This document shows positions 7,241 through 13,362 of a stretch of 13,362 bases of DNA, one piece after another. The notes beneath the pieces were generated by a model. It was not told the origin of the DNA and did not search any database. It saw only the letters and a program-made list of their open reading frames with translations. Position numbers and translations under genes: made by a program. Numbering within the stretch: position 1 is the stretch's first letter; each line of letters starts with the position of its first letter. The stretch comes from Rhizobium sp. Q54 (GTDB lineage: Bacteria > Pseudomonadota > Alphaproteobacteria > Rhizobiales > Beijerinckiaceae), in NCBI GenBank assembly GCA_945901195.1, contig CAMDKB010000076.1, forward strand, positions 1 through 13,362, read 5' to 3'.

Positions 7241-8128
7241 CTAGCCACGCCCAACGCGGCCGAGACCTTCCTTAGCCAGCGTATTGTTTGGCGAAACGAC
7301 CAGCGCGCGGTTGTAACTTTCGGACGCCTTGAGCCGGTCGCCCTTGCGCTCGTAGGCCACGCCGAGTCCCGCCCACGCATCGCCATTGCTATTATTGACG
7401 TTGAGAGCCGCGTTGAAATCCTCAATGGCGGAGTCGTGGCGCCCCACCAACGTCAGGCTCTGCCCGCGGGCTTCATAAGGCGCTGCCACAAAGGGATTCC
7501 GGTCGATGGCGTTGTCAAAATCCGAGATCGCGCGAGCGTGATCACCCTGACGCTGATGGATCAACCCGCGTGCATGAAAGGATTCCGCATTTTCCGGCGC
7601 GATCCGGATCGCTTCGGTCAGATCGCCCATGGCCCCATTGAGGTCGCCCCGTGTACGCAACAAATTGGCGCGCGCGACATAGGCTGAGGCGTGACGGGGA
7701 CTGGCCTGAATGGCCGCCGTAAAATCGGCAAGTGCAGCCTGGTCATTTCCCGCCTGACGCTGGGCGAGACCCCTGTTGGTGAGCGCCGGCGCATTGCCGG
7801 GATCGATTCTGATCGCCTGACCGAAATCAACAATCGCATCCTGATACCGGCCAATCTTGGCATAGGCTGCGCCGCGCGTGTTGAAACCTTGAGCGTCGCC
7901 CGGATTGGCGCGAATATATTCGCTCAAGGACTGCAGATTGTCTTTCGTTCCCTCGTCGGCAGTCGCCGTCGCGGCGACACCCCGGCCAACGCTCGCGCCC
8001 ATCGGCCCCGCCGCGTCGCAACCGGCCAGTGTGAGCGCAAATCCGGCGGCTGACAAAGCACCAAGGAGCCGGGCAGGGTTCAACCTGATCAAGCTCAAAA
8101 AAGGCGAAAAGCTTACAACTTCGGACAT
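7241..8128 (-). CDS. TPR-repeat lipoprotein
   Basis: 295 residues. A long basic N-region and hydrophobic stretch end in the lipobox LTLAGC (Cys37), giving a lipid-anchored, periplasm-facing protein. A short Ala/Gly linker leads into six back-to-back 34-residue tetratricopeptide repeats at about residues 77-110, 111-144, 145-178, 179-212, 213-246 and 247-280. Nearly all end in a Pro, and they carry the usual W/L-G-A-F-A-P pattern (for example GDAQGFNTRGAAYAKIG). TPR arrays bind partner proteins; no enzymatic motif is present. The ATG at 8126-8128 is chosen because AGGG lies 8 bases upstream. A TTG nine codons earlier would lie inside a stable hairpin. Its promoter and a long structured leader are at 8129-8336. 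Confidence 0.9.
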   Translation of the reverse strand: MSEVVSFSPFLSLIRLNPARLLGALSAAGFALTLAGCDAAGPMGASVGRGVAATATADEGTKDNLQSLSEYIRANPGDAQGFNTRGAAYAKIGRYQDAIVDFGQAIRIDPGNAPALTNRGLAQRQAGNDQAALADFTAAIQASPRHASAYVARANLLRTRGDLNGAMGDLTEAIRIAPENAESFHARGLIHQRQGDHARAISDFDNAIDRNPFVAAPYEARGQSLTLVGRHDSAIEDFNAALNVNNSNGDAWAGLGVAYERKGDRLKASESYNRALVVSPNNTLAKEGLGRVGRG

Positions 8129-8139
8129 TTTACTTACCC

Positions 8140-8154
8140 TGCCGGTTACCGGCA
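8140..8154 (-). promoter_or_regulatory. hairpin abutting the ribosome binding site of the TPR lipoprotein gene
   Basis: On the minus strand TGCCGG-TAA-CCGGCA is a perfect 6-bp, five-G/C-pair stem with a 3-base loop. Its last base is directly followed by the GGG of the Shine-Dalgarno-like AGGG. A stem here could limit ribosome access to the lipoprotein start. The hairpin is seen directly; the regulatory effect is inference. Confidence 0.5.
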
Positions 8155-8170
8155 ATATCTTCCAGATTGA

Positions 8171-8209
8171 ATTTCAGCCCATGAAAGGCCGGGCGAATAC
8201 GGCTGAAAT
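8171..8209 (-). promoter_or_regulatory. 9-bp perfect inverted repeat in the TPR lipoprotein leader
   Basis: ATTTCAGCC (8171-8179) and GGCTGAAAT (8201-8209) are exact complements around a 21-base loop. It sits 43-81 bases before the lipoprotein start codon and well inside the predicted transcript. No U-run follows, so it is more likely a leader structure or protein-binding site than a terminator. Confidence 0.5.
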
Positions 8210-8275
8210 GAGACAAATTGCCATTTGCAGCCCGCTGATCCGCGCCAACAGATCGTTGAGAGCACAATCGCCCAT
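8174..8275 (-). CDS. possible 33-codon upstream ORF in the lipoprotein leader
   Basis: ATG at 8273-8275 opens a frame of 33 codons (MGDCALNDLLARISG...) ending with TGA at 8174-8176. It lies between the predicted transcription start and the lipoprotein ATG, and its stop codon falls inside the arm of the 9-bp hairpin at 8171-8209. There is no good Shine-Dalgarno sequence before it and I recognise no homology. A leader peptide is conceivable, but a chance ORF is at least as likely. Confidence 0.2.
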   Translation of the reverse strand: MGDCALNDLLARISGLQMAICLISAVFARPFMG

Positions 8276-8307
8276 GATGGTTACCAAAAAGTCACGGCGC
8301 CGCGCGG

Positions 8308-8336
8308 ATTATACCCGGGGCGCCGAAAAATACCAA
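8308..8336 (-). promoter_or_regulatory. sigma-70-type promoter for the TPR lipoprotein gene, framed by GGCGCC repeats
   Basis: On the minus strand TTGGTA (8331-8336) and a perfect TATAAT (8308-8313) are separated by exactly 17 bases. Transcription should start near 8300, giving a leader of about 170 bases. CGGCGCC (8295-8301) and GGCGCCG (8319-8325) form a 7-bp inverted repeat around the -10 box, a natural operator position. This is the best promoter match in the window. Confidence 0.6.
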
Positions 8337-8368
8337 TTTGATTTGAGCTTGCGTATCGCCAGATCCTA

Positions 8369-8390
8369 ACCGCACGCAGTGCAATGCGGT
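8369..8390 (-). repeat. stem-loop immediately after rpsU
   Basis: ACCGCA pairs with TGCGGT across the sequence beginning with the last base of the rpsU stop codon, with one further T-G wobble pair. It lacks a U-tract, so it is not a classical intrinsic terminator. It could protect the 3' end of the short rpsU mRNA. Confidence 0.4.
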
Positions 8391-8638
8391 CAGGCCGGAC
8401 GACCGCCATCCATGCCGGGCTTGGGCTTCATCGGCAATAAGCCTTCCCGCTGCAACTTCTTTCGAGCCAGCTTGCGGGCGCGGCGCACAGCTTCGGCCTT
8501 TTCGCGGGCTCGCTTCTCGGAAGGCTTCTCGTAATGATCACGAAGTTTCATCTCGCGGAAAACGCCCTCGCGCTGCATCTTTTTCTTGAGCGCTTTGAGG
8601 GCCTGGTCGACATTATTGTCGCGAACGAGAACTTGCAC
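8390..8638 (-). CDS. rpsU: 30S ribosomal protein S21 (GTG start)
   Basis: 82 residues. The protein opens (M)QVLVRDNNVDQALKALKKK and continues with MKLRDHYEKPSEKRAREKAE and AVRRARKLARKKLQREGLL, a clear match to rhizobial S21. S21 binds the small subunit near the anti-Shine-Dalgarno region and helps initiation. The start is GTG at 8636-8638, with AGGA 7 bases upstream. The longer frame to 8713 would add 25 residues that do not belong to the family, and it would begin upstream of the likely mRNA start. The Pro/Gly-rich tail (PMKPKPGMDGG) is typical of Bradyrhizobium-like S21 proteins, as I recall. Confidence 0.95.
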   Translation of the reverse strand: MQVLVRDNNVDQALKALKKKMQREGVFREMKLRDHYEKPSEKRAREKAEAVRRARKLARKKLQREGLLPMKPKPGMDGGRPA

Positions 8639-8723
8639 TCGAACATCCTGAGTTGGGCTGCATCGCTTTGGATAGCAGGGTGGTGGCAGAGAAAAAGGCA
8701 ACCGAACGAGCAACAGACGCTCG

Positions 8724-8751
8724 ATTATGCGGGGCCAATTATCAGAATCAA
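8724..8751 (-). promoter_or_regulatory. probable promoter of rpsU
   Basis: On the minus strand TTGATT (8746-8751) and CATAAT (8724-8729) stand 16 bases apart. The predicted transcript would start near 8717, leaving a leader of about 80 bases before the GTG. The -10 matches five of six and the -35 four of six consensus positions. Confidence 0.4.
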
Positions 8752-8809
8752 TAAATGGTGTCTAGCTTCGAAATGTTTGAAATCCGGAGTTTCTGCGCGT
8801 GTTTAAGCC

Positions 8810-8843
8810 AAAAAAACTGGACGATCATGCCAAAGCGGCAGTT
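8810..8843 (-). terminator. intrinsic terminator candidate after the small membrane protein gene
   Basis: On the minus strand, overlapping the TGA of the small membrane protein, AACTG and CAGTT can pair around an inner TGCC/GGCA hairpin. They are followed at once by seven Ts (8810-8816). The stem is imperfect, but the long T-run in the right place between two same-strand transcription units supports a terminator. Confidence 0.45.
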
Positions 8844-9043
8844 CAGCCCTTTTTCCCGGCGTCATACCATTTCTTGTAAGCGTAATAGCCGCCAACCAGC
8901 ACGAGGACGACAACAGCGTCGACCACCGAACCTTTGGGCGCGTATTGTTGGCGTTGTAACCATGGCCAAACCAGGATGCCGGCAAACAGAATGCCGATCA
9001 GGATCGCCATGGGATGAGGTCTGTCTTTCATGCTGCAGGCCAT
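8843..9043 (-). CDS. small two-helix membrane protein of unknown function
   Basis: 66 residues with two hydrophobic segments, about 12-28 (PMAILIGILFAGILVWPWL) and about 40-55 (VVDAVVVLVLVGGYYAY). A basic end, KKWYDAGKKG, follows. I do not recognise a named family. The ATG at 9041-9043 is the first possible start, because an in-frame stop lies three codons upstream. No start has a strong ribosome site, and ATGs at codons 5 and 12 are alternatives. It lies 28 bases after the TauE/SafE gene on the same strand and is probably co-transcribed with it. Confidence 0.6.
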   Translation of the reverse strand: MACSMKDRPHPMAILIGILFAGILVWPWLQRQQYAPKGSVVDAVVVLVLVGGYYAYKKWYDAGKKG

Positions 9044-9071
9044 AACCGTTCAAGGAACATGAATCCAGCCC

Positions 9072-9854
9072 CTATCGGATCCAGCTGTCGAACAAGGGTA
9101 AAGATATGACGGCGGAAATCGCGATCAGCACATAGGCGCTAGTGCGATAAAGCCAGTCTGATGATCCCTTGAACGAGCGTGCGCCGACCATCAGGCCCAG
9201 TGAATAGAGCGGCCAGGCAACCAGCGCATAGACGGCGACATCGAATGTGAACATCCCCTTGAAGAACAGGATGACGTCGGTCGTCGTCGACTGCAGTGCG
9301 TAAAACACCATGATATTGGCGCGGATAACCGCGGCTGTGGACGTGCTGGACAGCCAGTAGGCAATGACCACCGGCCCCGAAATCCCAGTCGAGCCGCCAG
9401 AAAATCCCGCCAGCGCGCCAACGCCAACGGAAGCGGCAGTCGTCGGCTGCCCCTTGTATCGCCAGCCTGTAACGAGCAGGGCAAGCATGGCGATGACCAG
9501 CAGGCACAGCGCCCAACGCAGCGTCATGGGGTCGGTGTGTTCCAGAACGTATATGCCGAAGGGGAGCAGGCATAATGCGCCCGCATACATGGGCGCGACT
9601 TCTTTCCAGTTCGCCTTGGGGAAATAAGTGTAGCCATAGGGCGTCGCACTAACCAGATCGAAGAGGTAAAACACCGCAACGGCCTTTTGCGGCCCGATGA
9701 TCGAGGCGGTGAGCGGAATGAATATCAGCGCCCCGCCAAATCCGGAGAAGCCGCGAACAATACCTGACACGAGCACGACAGCGGCGACGAACCAGGTTTG
9801 TGGCTGCAGCAGCAATTGCCAGGCGTCATGCAGCAGCGCAGTAAGATTGAACAA
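9072..9854 (-). CDS. TauE/SafE-family sulfite or organosulfur exporter (TSUP family)
   Basis: 260 residues with about eight hydrophobic helices. The two TSUP repeat motifs are visible: GIVRGFSGFGGALIFIPL near residue 31 and GALAGFSGGSTGISGPVVIA near 148. Members move sulfite, sulfonates or related anions across the inner membrane; the substrate here cannot be told. No ATG or GTG fits the N-terminus. A TTG at 9852-9854 is the only start after an in-frame TAA five codons upstream, and AGGGGCGGG precedes it. It is divergent from ruvC with only 46 bases between them. Confidence 0.9.
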   Translation of the reverse strand: MFNLTALLHDAWQLLLQPQTWFVAAVVLVSGIVRGFSGFGGALIFIPLTASIIGPQKAVAVFYLFDLVSATPYGYTYFPKANWKEVAPMYAGALCLLPFGIYVLEHTDPMTLRWALCLLVIAMLALLVTGWRYKGQPTTAASVGVGALAGFSGGSTGISGPVVIAYWLSSTSTAAVIRANIMVFYALQSTTTDVILFFKGMFTFDVAVYALVAWPLYSLGLMVGARSFKGSSDWLYRTSAYVLIAISAVISLPLFDSWIR

Positions 9855-9900
9855 TTGCCCGCCCCTGTATTATCCGTCACGCCGCCACTAGACTTACTAT

Positions 9901-10485
9901 ATGGCTTCCGCTCCGATTCGCATCATAGGAATTGACCCCGGCTTGAGAAACCTCGGCTGGGGCATCATCGAGCAGGATGGCTCCCGCCTGTCCTATATCT
10001 CGTGCGGCGTCGTGCATTCGGACGCCAAGCTTTCTCTTGCCGATCGCCTGCGTCAACTCCACGATGGTCTTGCGTCTGTGATCCACGAACACATGCCAGT
10101 CGAAGCGGCGGTCGAGGAAACCTTCGTCAATCGGGATCCGCAATCGGCCCTGAAACTCGGCCAGGCCCGGGGAATAGCACTCGTTGTGCCGGCTCTCGCC
10201 GGACTGCCGGTCGCCGAATACGCCGCCAATCTGATCAAGAAAACAGTCGTAGGCGCCGGTCATGCCGAGAAACAGCAGGTCGCCATGATGATCAGGATCC
10301 TGCTGCCCAAGGCCGAAGCCAAAAGCGCAGACGCCACTGACGCGCTGGCGGTGGCGATCTGCCACGGCCAGCACCGGGGCGCGCGAGCGCTCGATCATGC
10401 CGCAGCACAATTACTGGATGAACGTTCTCCTCAACCCAGGAAGCGAGCGATGCTCGCGTCCCGAGGTCTGAGGCCGCGCACCTGA
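9901..10485 (+). CDS. ruvC: crossover junction endodeoxyribonuclease RuvC
   Basis: 194 residues. It resolves Holliday junctions during recombination repair, normally with RuvAB. The four acidic metal ligands are in place: Asp12 (IGIDPG), Glu72 (VEETFVN), and Asp144 and Asp147 (DATDALAVAICH). The motif KLGQARGIAL and the stretch EYAANLIKKTVVGAGHAEKQ are family hallmarks. The ATG at 9901 must be the start, because TAG lies in frame four codons upstream; there is no Shine-Dalgarno sequence, so the mRNA may be leaderless. The protein runs about 20-25 residues past the usual end. ruvA and ruvB do not follow; the next gene is convergent. Confidence 0.95.
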   Translation: MASAPIRIIGIDPGLRNLGWGIIEQDGSRLSYISCGVVHSDAKLSLADRLRQLHDGLASVIHEHMPVEAAVEETFVNRDPQSALKLGQARGIALVVPALAGLPVAEYAANLIKKTVVGAGHAEKQQVAMMIRILLPKAEAKSADATDALAVAICHGQHRGARALDHAAAQLLDERSPQPRKRAMLASRGLRPRT

Positions 10486-10582
10486 CGATGTGGCCGCCCA
10501 GCAATGCGCAAGTAGATCCCTCCTGCCAGAGAGCCTGAGGAGCAGGCAATTATAGCACGAGGGGTTCTTGCGCCCGCTTTGA

Positions 10583-11662
10583 CTACTCCGCAGCCTGCGC
10601 CAGAGCGGACATAATTACCCCGACATCCGCCATTTTCGGCATGACTTCGTTGCGGAACAATTGCAGGGAACGCAGGGCTTGCGGCAGCGTCATCGTACCA
10701 AAGAACATGTAGAGCGACTGATAGTTCGCACCCAATGCCTCGGCCTGTTTGGTAAGTTCCCGGCGAACCGTTTCCGGGCTGCCGGCGACGACCATGCCGA
10801 GTTTTGCCCAATCCTCAAAGCTTTCCGTGCGGTGAACGTGCAGGCGGTCAGCAAATTCGGTCTGGTTGTGGCGCTTGCGAATCCAGTTCAGCGAGCCCGC
10901 GTGATGTTCAATGGCCGGTTTGGCGATTCGCACAGCCTCTTCATCAGTGTCGGCAACGACCACATGGCGCAGATGGCCGATAACGCCGCCGCCGGGAAAA
11001 TCAGCTTTGGGATGCTCGACACCACCGCGCTTGGCGAGCGCCGCCCGATACGCCTCGATATTCGGCTTGGCAAAATCAACACCGCCATTGGCCACAAAAT
11101 GCATGCCATGCTCGCCCGCCCATTGCGCGCCCGTCAGGTTGGAAGAACCGTACCAATAGGCCAGATTATGCTGCAGCGGCTGAAACGGCAGTGGCACGTT
11201 TTTATATTGATAATGCTTGCCTTCGTAGGAAAATTCCTTCTGACCCAGGCCGGCGCGCAAGCATTTGTAATGATCGATCATGATCTCGCGGGAGTCTGAA
11301 TGCTCGACGTGATGATATTTCATCTCGAATGGCGAGACGCCGCGGCCAATGCCGATTTCAAGGCGACCCTTGCTGAGATGATCCAGCATGCAGATTTCTT
11401 CCATCAACCGCAACGGCGAATAGAGCGGCAGCAGATAAACCAGCGTGCCTATCCGCATGCTCTTGGTGGCGCGGGCGACGGCCGAGAGCCACAGGCCAGG
11501 CACAGGCACCATGTTGAGCGGCGAAGAATGATGCTCGGCGACCTGCAGGGCGTAAAAGCCTGCCTCGTCTGCCGCAGCAGCAAATTCCAGCCGCTCGTCA
11601 AACTGGGTGTAGAGCGGGCGGTCTTCCGAGCGCTCGAGATGGTCGAATAGTCCGAATTTCAT
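10583..11662 (-). CDS. LLM-class flavin-dependent oxidoreductase (luciferase-like monooxygenase)
   Basis: 359 residues, the usual size for a bacterial luciferase-like monooxygenase. Visible family features are GFYALQVAEHHSSPLN near residue 56, VARATKSMRIGTLVYLLPLY, and GRLEIGIGRGVSPFE. These enzymes use reduced FMN or F420 and oxygen to oxidise small organic substrates; the substrate here is not predictable. The ATG at 11660-11662 has GAGG 4 bases upstream. It is transcribed away from the FAD-dependent oxidoreductase and solute-binding protein genes, so the three may form one regulated uptake-and-oxidation module. It is convergent with ruvC across 97 bases that hold no T-tract terminator. Confidence 0.93.
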   Translation of the reverse strand: MKFGLFDHLERSEDRPLYTQFDERLEFAAAADEAGFYALQVAEHHSSPLNMVPVPGLWLSAVARATKSMRIGTLVYLLPLYSPLRLMEEICMLDHLSKGRLEIGIGRGVSPFEMKYHHVEHSDSREIMIDHYKCLRAGLGQKEFSYEGKHYQYKNVPLPFQPLQHNLAYWYGSSNLTGAQWAGEHGMHFVANGGVDFAKPNIEAYRAALAKRGGVEHPKADFPGGGVIGHLRHVVVADTDEEAVRIAKPAIEHHAGSLNWIRKRHNQTEFADRLHVHRTESFEDWAKLGMVVAGSPETVRRELTKQAEALGANYQSLYMFFGTMTLPQALRSLQLFRNEVMPKMADVGVIMSALAQAAE

Positions 11663-11705
11663 GTTTCCTCGCGGCGGTTATTGTGACGGCGGCAGCCATC
11701 GCTTC

Positions 11706-11743
11706 TGGTTCCAAACCACTTTGCAACGGCGGACAGCGGACAG
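11706..11743. promoter_or_regulatory. candidate operators in the divergent control region
   Basis: TGGTT-CCA-AACCA (11706-11718) is a perfect 5-3-5 palindrome. CGGACAG is repeated exactly in tandem at 11730-11736 and 11737-11743. Both lie between the divergent monooxygenase and FAD-oxidoreductase genes, where a shared regulator would bind. No clear -35/-10 pair was found. No regulator gene is in the window. Confidence 0.35.
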
Positions 11744-11812
11744 CAAGTGCAGCAGGGGGTTCCTTTTGCCGCAACTCGCATCCGTGCTATCGGGGCGGCT
11801 TCAGGAAATGTG

Positions 11813-13186
11813 ATGGGGATCCCTATGGGCGCGGCAAGTGCGGCAGATCACGAACACCCGGAAACGCAAGGGGATCCGGAAACTGGCACACGCTCGGTTC
11901 GGCGCAACCCCAACGCGCGGGCGCAACGCATCGGCTGCGATATCTGCGTCGTGGGCTCCGGCGCTGCGGGCATTTCGGCGGCGCTTGAGGCTGCCAGACT
12001 CGGCCGCCGGGTCGTCCTCGTCGACGGCTTGCCCTCGCTCGGCGGGCAGGCTGTCAATTCGATCATCGGCACCTATTGCGGGCTCTATTCCAACGGCACG
12101 CACGGCTATCAGTTCACGCACGGCATCGCCGATGATATTCTCCGCGATCTTGGCGCTCAGGATAAAGCGCTGTTCTATCGGCATGGGCCAATCACCACCG
12201 TCGTCTATTACGACGAAATTGCCCTCTCGCGCTGGGTGGAAACCAACGTGCAGAAAGCCGGCATCACCTTGTTGCTGGGAGCCATCATGCGCAATGTCGA
12301 GCGCGACGGCAGGCGCATCCGGTCCCTTGAACTGGTCACCCGTTACGGCGATGTAATCGTGGAGGCGACAGGTTTTGTCGACGCGTCCGGCGATGCCGCG
12401 CTCGCCTATCAGGCAGGCTTTGAGTGCCGGGAATCGGCGGGTCATCCGGTCTATGGCACCCAAATGGTGGTGGTTGAAAACATCAATGAAGACGCGCATC
12501 CCACGCGCGATGAAATGCGCATTCGCATGGAAGAAAAGGGCGACGAATACGGCCTGTTACGGCGCAACGCCGTTTCCTTTGTGATCCCCGGCCGCCGTAT
12601 TGCGGCGTTGAACATGACCCATACGGAAACGCCGCTTGACCCTGTCGCCATGTCGAAAAGTGCGCTTTCAGGTAAAGACCAGGCCGACCTTGCCGTGAGA
12701 TTTGTGCGCGAGCAGTTCCCGGCCTGTTTCGGACAAGCCAAAGTGCGCGCCTACGGCATGCCCGGCATCAGGCAGACCCGCTGGATTGCGGGCCGTCATC
12801 AATTGACCCTGGATGAAGTGCGCAGCGGCTATCGCCATCCCGACGCCATCGGCCGCACCGCCTGGCCCGTTGAATTGCATGATACCGACAAGGGCTATGT
12901 CTGGCAGAGCTTTCCGCCCGAGCATGTGCATTATGTGCCGCTGGGTTCTCTCATTCCCCATGAAGGTGACAACCTCGTTGCAGCCGGCCGATGCATCGAC
13001 GCAGATCTCGCGGCATTGTCGAGCGTGCGCGTGATGGGACCGTGTATGGCGATGGGAGCCGCTGCGGCTCACGCACTTGATCTGGCAGGCTCTGGTAGCG
13101 TGAACCAGATAGACATAAGCTTCTTGCAAAAGCGCCTCAGCGACAATCTCGATCGCAAGGATGCACCGTGGGAGATCAGGGCATGA
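11813..13186 (+). CDS. FAD-dependent oxidoreductase (FAD_oxidored family)
   Basis: 457 residues from the chosen start. The dinucleotide-binding motif is CVVGSGAAGISAALEAARLG (GSGAAG at 48-53), followed by VVLVDGLPSLGGQAVNSIIG, with GLYSNG nearby. A second FAD-contact region near the C-terminus reads GDNLVAAGRCIDADLAALSSVRVMG. This fits the FAD_oxidored group of flavoproteins, often found in catabolic clusters; the substrate is unknown. The ATG at 11813 has AGGA 6 bases upstream. A GTG at 11747 would add 22 residues and overlaps the tandem repeat region, and an ATG at 11825 is also possible. The 40 residues before the FAD motif are polar with no signal peptide. The stop overlaps the next start (ATGA). 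Confidence 0.9.
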   Translation: MGIPMGAASAADHEHPETQGDPETGTRSVRRNPNARAQRIGCDICVVGSGAAGISAALEAARLGRRVVLVDGLPSLGGQAVNSIIGTYCGLYSNGTHGYQFTHGIADDILRDLGAQDKALFYRHGPITTVVYYDEIALSRWVETNVQKAGITLLLGAIMRNVERDGRRIRSLELVTRYGDVIVEATGFVDASGDAALAYQAGFECRESAGHPVYGTQMVVVENINEDAHPTRDEMRIRMEEKGDEYGLLRRNAVSFVIPGRRIAALNMTHTETPLDPVAMSKSALSGKDQADLAVRFVREQFPACFGQAKVRAYGMPGIRQTRWIAGRHQLTLDEVRSGYRHPDAIGRTAWPVELHDTDKGYVWQSFPPEHVHYVPLGSLIPHEGDNLVAAGRCIDADLAALSSVRVMGPCMAMGAAAAHALDLAGSGSVNQIDISFLQKRLSDNLDRKDAPWEIRA

Positions 13187-13362
13187 GGAAACAGAACATG
13201 AAATCCATTTTGAAATTTGCCGCCATGGCGGCCACACTAGCGCTGGCGTCTGCGGCGCAGGCCCAGAGCTGGAACGAAACCGTCGATGCCGCCAAGAAGG
13301 AAGGCCGCGTTGTTGTCTACAGCAATCTGGTCGGCGACCCCACGCTGAAAGCCATCGTCGCG
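13183..13362 (+). CDS. ABC-transporter extracellular solute-binding protein, N-terminal part (runs off right edge)
   Basis: 60 codons are present. A textbook signal peptide (MKSILKFAAMAATLALASAA) ends with QAQS, so cleavage is likely after the AQA. The mature N-terminus, WNETVDAAKKEGRVVVYSNL, matches the iron/Fe3+-type and related binding-protein families, which start with an xxAAKKEGxVVVYS strand. It should bind a substrate in the periplasm for a permease encoded further right. The ATG at 13183 overlaps the flavoprotein stop by four bases; a second ATG at 13198 has AGGA 8 bases upstream and may be the true start. The ligand cannot be told from this fragment. Confidence 0.85.
   Translation, partial: MRKQNMKSILKFAAMAATLALASAAQAQSWNETVDAAKKEGRVVVYSNLVGDPTLKAIVA

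Noticed and set aside
9855..9900. Divergent promoters between tauE/safE-like gene and ruvC
   Set aside because: TATTAT and GATAAT-like boxes exist, but none has a matching -35 at 16-18 bases, so I do not annotate them.
10486..10582. CCTGC...GCAGG hairpin between convergent ruvC and the monooxygenase gene
   Set aside because: The stem is only five pairs with a 14-base loop and no T-tract on either strand, so it is not a convincing terminator.
10661..11299. 212-codon plus-strand frame
   Set aside because: It is antisense to the well-supported luciferase-like monooxygenase and has no family features.
11801..12499. 232-codon minus-strand frame
   Set aside because: It is antisense to the FAD-binding half of the flavoprotein gene; no motif or ribosome site supports it.
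1..13362. New defence, phage or CRISPR system
   Set aside because: No repeats with regular spacing, nuclease or helicase cassettes, reverse transcriptase, toxin pairs or phage structural genes are visible. RuvC here is the housekeeping resolvase, not a Cas protein.

Overview
The window looks like chromosomal DNA from an alphaproteobacterium, most likely Hyphomicrobiales (Bradyrhizobium/Xanthobacteraceae-like). Three things point there: the split transhydrogenase pntAA-pntAB-pntB behind a tiny aa3-type cytochrome oxidase subunit IV gene, a ribosomal protein S21 with a rhizobial-style C-terminal tail, and moderately high GC with GTG/TTG starts. The taxonomic call is inference from gene content. 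I see no rRNA, tRNA, CRISPR array, phage genes or recognisable defence system.

Layout. (1) Positions 1-130 hold the last 42 codons of an IS4-family transposase running in from the left edge. (2) Positions 236-4355, minus strand, read in transcription order as coxIV-like, pntAA, pntAB, pntB and an alpha/beta hydrolase. The last four are 4-10 bp apart and look like one operon for proton-driven NADPH supply. (3) Positions 4475-8336, minus strand, carry a promoter and structured leader, a six-TPR lipoprotein, a peroxiredoxin-like protein, a DCC-family (DUF393) thiol protein and a saccharopine-dehydrogenase-like/DUF4166 protein. The last gene is cut by an in-frame TAG, and 38 further family-like codons remain open behind it. 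(4) Positions 8390-8751 hold rpsU with its own promoter. (5) Positions 8843-9854, minus strand, pair a TauE/SafE exporter with a small two-helix membrane protein. (6) ruvC (9901-10485, plus) stands without ruvA or ruvB. (7) Positions 10583-13362 hold a luciferase-like flavin monooxygenase, divergent from an FAD-dependent oxidoreductase whose stop overlaps the start of an ABC-transporter solute-binding protein that runs off the right edge.

How they fit together. Blocks 2 and 3 are about respiration, NADPH and thiol redox. Block 7 looks like an uptake-plus-oxidation module for an unidentified small molecule. The most notable single observation is the amber codon inside the DUF4166 gene. Next are the long structured leader of the TPR lipoprotein gene, the isolated ruvC with an unusual tail, and the uncharacterised block 7. 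Gene-free stretches are all under 300 bases; the largest is the 261-base leader region at 8129-8389.
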